A stretch of DNA of 46,810 bases from Clostridiales bacterium VE202-01 (GTDB taxonomy: Bacteria; Bacillota_I; Bacilli_A; Erysipelotrichales; Coprobacillaceae). The notes beneath the pieces were generated by a model, which saw only the letters and a program-made list of their open reading frames with translations, searched no databases and was not told the origin of the DNA. The DNA is taken from NCBI GenBank assembly GCA_000508865.1, contig BAHP02000010.1, positions 1 to 46,810 of the forward strand, given 5' to 3'. Made by a program: the position numbers and the translations under genes. Shown piece by piece: positions 43,947 through 46,810 of the stretch (position 1 is its first letter; every line of letters starts with the position of its first letter).

Positions 43947-44682
43947 CTTTTATTCCCGGCAGGCGCCTTATAACTTCACTTATTACTTCGTCTTCGTAAT
44001 CCCGCAAATAAAAATGTCCTCCCGGAAATATCCGGTAGCTAAAATCATTATCCGTATACTTTCCCCATTCGCAGATTGCGCTCTCATCCGCTTCGCCATC
44101 CTTTTCTCCGCCAAATGCAGCGATAGGCGCATGCAGTACTATTCCCGTCTTGTCATAATATGTTTCATCCATGGTAAAATCTGCCCGTAGCATAGGCAGA
44201 AAGAAATCCAATAATTCCTGATTCTCCAGTATCTCTTTTGGCGTCCCCTCAAATCTTCCCAGTTCCCTCTTAAACTCTTCATCCGGAAGATGATAGATCG
44301 GCTTCGGCTCCGGAATACTGGGAATCCGGCTACCGGAAATAAACAGACAGCTCGCTGTATATCCGACCGCTTCCAATCTCTTTTCCAGCTCATAGGCAAT
44401 CTTACCGCCCATACTGTGCCCCCATAAGGCATACGGTCCATCCACAACCTCTCTTACTGCCTCTTCCAGATCATCTAACATAACCGGCATATCTATATAC
44501 GGCTTCTCCATGATCCGTTCTTCCCTTCCCGGAAGCTGAACCAGACATACCGTTACTTTTCCCTGCATCTTTTTCGCCCACTGGTTATAAGCAGAAGCGC
44601 CGCCCCCCGCAAACGGCAGACAAAACAAAGTTATTTTCTCTTTGTTAATATTTTCTGTATTTTTTATCAACTTCAAATTCAC
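43936..44682 (-). CDS. Type II thioesterase
   Basis: A 248-aa alpha/beta hydrolase. The oxyanion region is FCLPFAGGGASAYNQWAKK, the nucleophile Ser is in LWGHSMGGKIAYELE, and the catalytic Asp and His are in the C-terminal part (FPGGHFYLRDYEDEV). Type II thioesterases free NRPS carrier domains of wrong or stalled acyl groups (compare YbtT and PchC). The start is a GTG with AGAGGA 8 bases upstream. It is the first gene of the biosynthetic operon, about 115 bases after agrB, and the control elements at 44724-44790 lie in that gap. Confidence 0.9.
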   Translation of the reverse strand: MNLKLIKNTENINKEKITLFCLPFAGGGASAYNQWAKKMQGKVTVCLVQLPGREERIMEKPYIDMPVMLDDLEEAVREVVDGPYALWGHSMGGKIAYELEKRLEAVGYTASCLFISGSRIPSIPEPKPIYHLPDEEFKRELGRFEGTPKEILENQELLDFFLPMLRADFTMDETYYDKTGIVLHAPIAAFGGEKDGEADESAICEWGKYTDNDFSYRIFPGGHFYLRDYEDEVISEVIRRLPGIKDGD

Positions 44683-44723
44683 TTTTATGTTCCTCTTGCA
44701 TCATGTTCTTTTTTATTCTGTTT

Positions 44724-44756
44724 ATTATCATTTTGTGATATGCTTTTCCCAAGCAT
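44724..44756 (-). promoter_or_regulatory. Probable promoter of the biosynthetic operon
   Basis: On the minus strand TTGGGA (44747-44752), a 17-base spacer and GATAAT (44724-44729). An inverted repeat ATGCTT-TTCCC-AAGCAT (44740-44756) covers the -35 element and could bind an activator or repressor. A TTGACA that overlaps the agrB stop (44795-44800) lacks a good -10 at the right spacing. Confidence 0.5.
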
Positions 44757-44774
44757 TTCTTATTCCTATCCAGG

Positions 44775-44790
44775 ATTAGTTAACTCTAAC
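44775..44790 (-). promoter_or_regulatory. GTTAG-N6-CTAAT repeat, probable DtxR-like operator
   Basis: On the minus strand GTTAG-AGTTAA-CTAAT, just upstream of the biosynthetic promoter and next to a TTGACA. It has the same arms and spacing as the repeat at 24492-24507 before the uptake operon. The shared design points to common control by the metal-dependent repressor at 17770. Confidence 0.55.
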
Positions 44791-44796
44791 TCTTTG

Positions 44797-45366
44797 TCAA
44801 AAAAAATTTTTGATCCATCCCAATATTAAACCGGACGCCAAAACAATATGCGCTACCATAATCCCGTTTACGACCAGGAAATATCCGGTTACAGAAAAAA
44901 CACCTGCTATCGCGCATTCAATAATTAAAATTGCCCTCGCGCGCATACCATAAACTTTCTTTTCTTTCTCATCCAGTTTCTTACTGCTGGCATCCACCGG
45001 TGCCATAACAAATATGACTCCAACTGCAGCAAGCCATATGATCCGTATTTGCCACATCACAGCCGAACCAGACGCCAGATACTGACCGCACAGAAGGACA
45101 AGGATACTGGAAACAACCATGCAGCTCCCTGCTTTTTCTAAATGAATCCCTCCGGCATACTGCCTTAGAACAGTAAAGGGCAATAAAAAGACTAGCATCT
45201 CCAGCCAATTCCCCGTTACAATGCCAAGTATGACAATGATAAGGTATATCGCCACCCTGCCCAGCAGTACGCCGTAAGCATATTCATACAGCCTGCGGTC
45301 TTTCTCTTCAAGAATCCCGTTCCTGTTTTGCACTTCAAAAAGCCAGCCGGTAGTTTTTTTCCACAC
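44797..45366 (-). CDS. agrB: AgrB-like peptide protease
   Basis: A 189-aa membrane protein of the AgrB family, with about five to six helices. The catalytic Cys-protease pair is in RQYAGGIHLEKAGSC, where His and Cys are 7 residues apart as in Staphylococcus AgrB (His77, Cys84). It cuts AgrD and forms the thiolactone ring. The start is a GTG whose G is shared with the TAG stop of agrD, so translation is coupled; other starts inside agrD are possible. Gene order here is C-D-B, not the common B-D-C-A. It ends next to the promoter region of the metallophore operon. Confidence 0.9.
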   Translation of the reverse strand: MWKKTTGWLFEVQNRNGILEEKDRRLYEYAYGVLLGRVAIYLIIVILGIVTGNWLEMLVFLLPFTVLRQYAGGIHLEKAGSCMVVSSILVLLCGQYLASGSAVMWQIRIIWLAAVGVIFVMAPVDASSKKLDEKEKKVYGMRARAILIIECAIAGVFSVTGYFLVVNGIMVAHIVLASGLILGWIKNFF

Positions 45367-45524
45367 TAGAATTTCCTCATTTTCTTAACTTCTTCCGGCT
45401 CTTCTTCCTGATAGTACAGCCAGTTGCACGCCAGATTTGCCGTATATGCCGTCAGGCAGAGTGCAAGACAGTTTACAACTCCAAGTACTTTGATACCCAA
45501 GCTTTTTCTGATTGTTTTTTTCAT
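45366..45524 (-). CDS. agrD: AgrD-like autoinducing peptide precursor, 52 aa
   Basis: A small gene with ATGGAGG 8 bases before the ATG. The 52-aa product has a basic amphipathic leader (MKKTIRKSLGIKVLGVVNCL), a hydrophobic middle, the core ANLACNWLYYQ and an acidic tail (EEEPEEVKKMRKF). The pattern A-C-x4 followed by Y-Q-E-E-E-P matches the clostridial AgrD layout, for example the ACLWFT-HQPEEP of Clostridium perfringens as I recall it. A five-residue thiolactone ring Cys-Asn-Trp-Leu-Tyr is therefore predicted, with a short exocyclic tail of unknown length. It lies between agrC and agrB, with its own promoter in the agrC-agrD gap. Confidence 0.88.
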   Translation of the reverse strand: MKKTIRKSLGIKVLGVVNCLALCLTAYTANLACNWLYYQEEEPEEVKKMRKF

Positions 45525-45551
45525 AGTTACATGCCTCCATTTTTTTCCGAT

Positions 45552-45619
45552 AGTTTACACAAAAATCGCCCTTTTTTCAATTACCGTGGCAAAAACGGTA
45601 ACTTTTTGGGCGATTTTTG
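45552..45619 (-). promoter_or_regulatory. agrDB promoter within a long inverted repeat
   Basis: On the minus strand TTGAAA (45575-45580), a 17-base spacer and TAAACT (45552-45557) form a promoter for agrDB. It is embedded in a large inverted repeat: CAAAAATCGCCC (45560-45571) with GGGCGATTTTTG (45608-45619), and inside it TTACCGT/ACGGTAA. This could be an operator for the cognate response regulator, a hairpin ending the agrC message, or both. Confidence 0.6.
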
Positions 45620-45626
45620 CACATCT

Positions 45627-46810
45627 TTATTTTATTGTAAAGATCAGCTTAACAGAGAACTCCTGTTCTCCGACCTCCACTCTCATAATTCCAGCATACT
45701 TTTTAACCAGTTTTCCAACCGTATGCAGTCCGATCCCGTGACTGTCTGCATCTCTTTTGGTGCTTATGTACCGGTCCTTGTCCTTTAACAGTGGAACAAC
45801 ATACCCGTTGCAAAATTCCATAACAAGGAAATGTTCCTCATTTCCCATATACATCCTGCATTCCACATATCGGCCATCTTTTGTCTTTTCTGCCGCTTCC
45901 AGTGCGTTATCCAAAAGATTACCTACGATTGAGATCATATCCAGTTCTTCCAGAAAGTCCAGCCTGAGATCATTACCCAGGGTAATCTTATAGGAAATAT
46001 TCTTAGATTCCGCAAGGAATTTCCTTTCGCACAGGATGCTGTTCAAGATCGGGTGTTCGCAATACACACCTTTTTGAAGGCTCTGAATCCGGACACCTAA
46101 ATGTTCCATAATCTCCTTAACCTCTTGATTTTCTCCTTCTTCCATCAAACCGGCTACTGTACAAATAAATTTATTTATATCGTGTAAGAATGCCCTGTTA
46201 TCCTCATTGACCTTATTCATATACTGTAAATTAGCAATCTCCGCCCTGCTTTTCTGGTATAGCCGGTCCATCTTCTTCACTTCTTCTGATTTTTCTACAA
46301 ACCTGTCAAATACTGTGAAAATGAAGATATTCGTCATTAACAGAAGCGAAGCTCCTACCGGAACCATAACCCTGTTCATTCCTTCAAAAGAAATATTTGA
46401 ATAAAACACACATCCTAATATAATGATCGTAGCGGTTGGCAGCATGAGCAGCACAGTAAAAGTTTTATTCTCAATCGTCAGATAATCCCTTTTCCTTGTT
46501 ACCTGATTAATGCATTTAATAAACAGAAATGTCATGGTACTCATCAGCAGGAGTGCTAATGTCTTTTCTGTTTCAGTCCTGAAGCCCTCGGACGCACCAG
46601 TCACGCCATATGCATTCGTAAGTGCCGCAAAGAGAAATTCGGGAATAATTGCCAGCACATAATAGCAGCATACCGTAACCAGCTTCTTCCATATATTTCC
46701 CCGGAACACAACCATAGACGCAATCATATAGATTACCGGAATCATTACCATATTAAGTATTGAGGATTCCAGGCGGTTGGTTCCGAACATTGCCAGTGTG
46801 TTATTCGGTG
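45627..46810 (-). CDS. agrC: AgrC-like sensor histidine kinase, 5' end outside the window
   Basis: At least 394 aa; the open frame runs off the right edge, so the start is not in the window. The N-terminal half has about six membrane helices (SILNMVMIPVIYMIASMVVF, YYVLAIIPEFLFAALTNAYG and more). The dimerization segment with the phospho-His is NRAFLHDINKFICTVAGLMEEG. The GHKL ATPase has the N box DMISIVGNLLDNALEAAE and the G box DSHGIGLHTVGKLVKKYAG. It should sense the cyclic AgrD peptide and phosphorylate an AgrA-type LytTR regulator. No agrA is in the window; it probably lies just to the right. Confidence 0.88.
   Translation of the reverse strand, partial: PNNTLAMFGTNRLESSILNMVMIPVIYMIASMVVFRGNIWKKLVTVCCYYVLAIIPEFLFAALTNAYGVTGASEGFRTETEKTLALLLMSTMTFLFIKCINQVTRKRDYLTIENKTFTVLLMLPTATIIILGCVFYSNISFEGMNRVMVPVGASLLLMTNIFIFTVFDRFVEKSEEVKKMDRLYQKSRAEIANLQYMNKVNEDNRAFLHDINKFICTVAGLMEEGENQEVKEIMEHLGVRIQSLQKGVYCEHPILNSILCERKFLAESKNISYKITLGNDLRLDFLEELDMISIVGNLLDNALEAAEKTKDGRYVECRMYMGNEEHFLVMEFCNGYVVPLLKDKDRYISTKRDADSHGIGLHTVGKLVKKYAGIMRVEVGEQEFSVKLIFTIK

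Noticed and set aside
25813..44682. Calling the product yersiniabactin or pyochelin
   Set aside because: There is no ketosynthase or other PKS domain, and there are three Cys modules, so the module count and type fit neither molecule.
44775..44800. TTGACA at the agrB stop as the main biosynthetic promoter
   Set aside because: At 16-18 base spacing the -10 candidates (TAATCC, AATCCT, ATCCTG) are poor; TTGGGA-17-GATAAT further down is better.
1..46810. CRISPR arrays, tRNA, rRNA or insertion sequences with terminal repeats
   Set aside because: I looked for regular repeat-spacer patterns, tRNA-like cloverleaf ends and transposase genes with inverted ends, and saw none.

Overview
The window looks like a genome segment of a low-to-mid GC Gram-positive bacterium of the Clostridia, most likely a gut Lachnospiraceae. 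The reasons are the strong GGAGG ribosome sites, an Agr-type peptide signalling system, an ECF transporter, large serine recombinases, and a set of small accessory proteins typical of Lachnospiraceae conjugative or mobilizable elements. No rRNA, tRNA or CRISPR array was seen. Nearly all large genes lie on the minus strand.

Layout. (1) Positions 1-17.7 kb are a layered mobile-element region. It starts with the 3' part of a tyrosine integrase gene, cut off where a block of three tandem large serine recombinases begins; the last of the three is broken by two 1-base frameshifts. Then come a MazF/PemK toxin, a gene-free stretch full of stem-loops (candidate structured RNA, about 6961-7455), a small sigma-like factor, an XRE regulator with a repeated palindrome, an SOS-like cassette (Y-family polymerase, LexA DNA-binding domain, divergent HTH-S24 repressor), two cargo genes (flavodoxin, YjbR), and a mobilization unit (inverted-repeat oriT candidate, MobC, relaxase). 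The region ends in a frameshifted remnant of another element's leader operon. (2) Positions 17.8-25.7 kb hold a metallophore uptake operon: ECF S component, EcfT, double-ATPase EcfA, two YbtP/YbtQ-like ABC proteins and a DtxR/MntR-like repressor. An AraC-family (YbtA-like) activator is divergent from it. (3) Positions 25.8-44.7 kb hold a biosynthetic operon: type II thioesterase, Sfp-type phosphopantetheinyl transferase, aryl-AMP ligase, two NRPSs (2558 and 1805 aa), thiazolinyl imine reductase and a carrier-reductase protein. (4) Positions 44.8-46.8 kb hold agrB, a small agrD that is easily missed, and the 3' part of agrC; agrC runs off the window edge.

How it fits together. The ligase has Cys and Leu at the two positions that separate salicylate-activating from dihydroxybenzoate-activating enzymes. 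All three NRPS adenylation domains read as cysteine, and all three condensation-type domains are heterocyclization (Cy) domains. The expected product is a salicyl tri-thiazoline/thiazolidine metallophore built with no polyketide module. It is related to yersiniabactin and pyochelin and, in gene content and as far as I recall, to the equibactin locus carried on an integrative element of Streptococcus equi. No salicylate synthase is in the window. A matching inverted repeat, GTTAG-N6-CTAA(C/T), precedes both the uptake operon and the biosynthetic operon and is a good candidate for the shared operator of the DtxR-like repressor. Agr quorum sensing lies directly upstream of the biosynthetic operon.

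Odd points. Base composition changes sharply inside the 2558-aa NRPS gene, just after the A8 hinge of its last adenylation domain, so the third module and both tailoring genes appear to have a different origin from the first two. The terminal thioesterase has Cys in place of the nucleophilic Ser. The cluster has both a thioesterase and a separate carrier-reductase. The first Cy domain lacks the first Asp of its motif.
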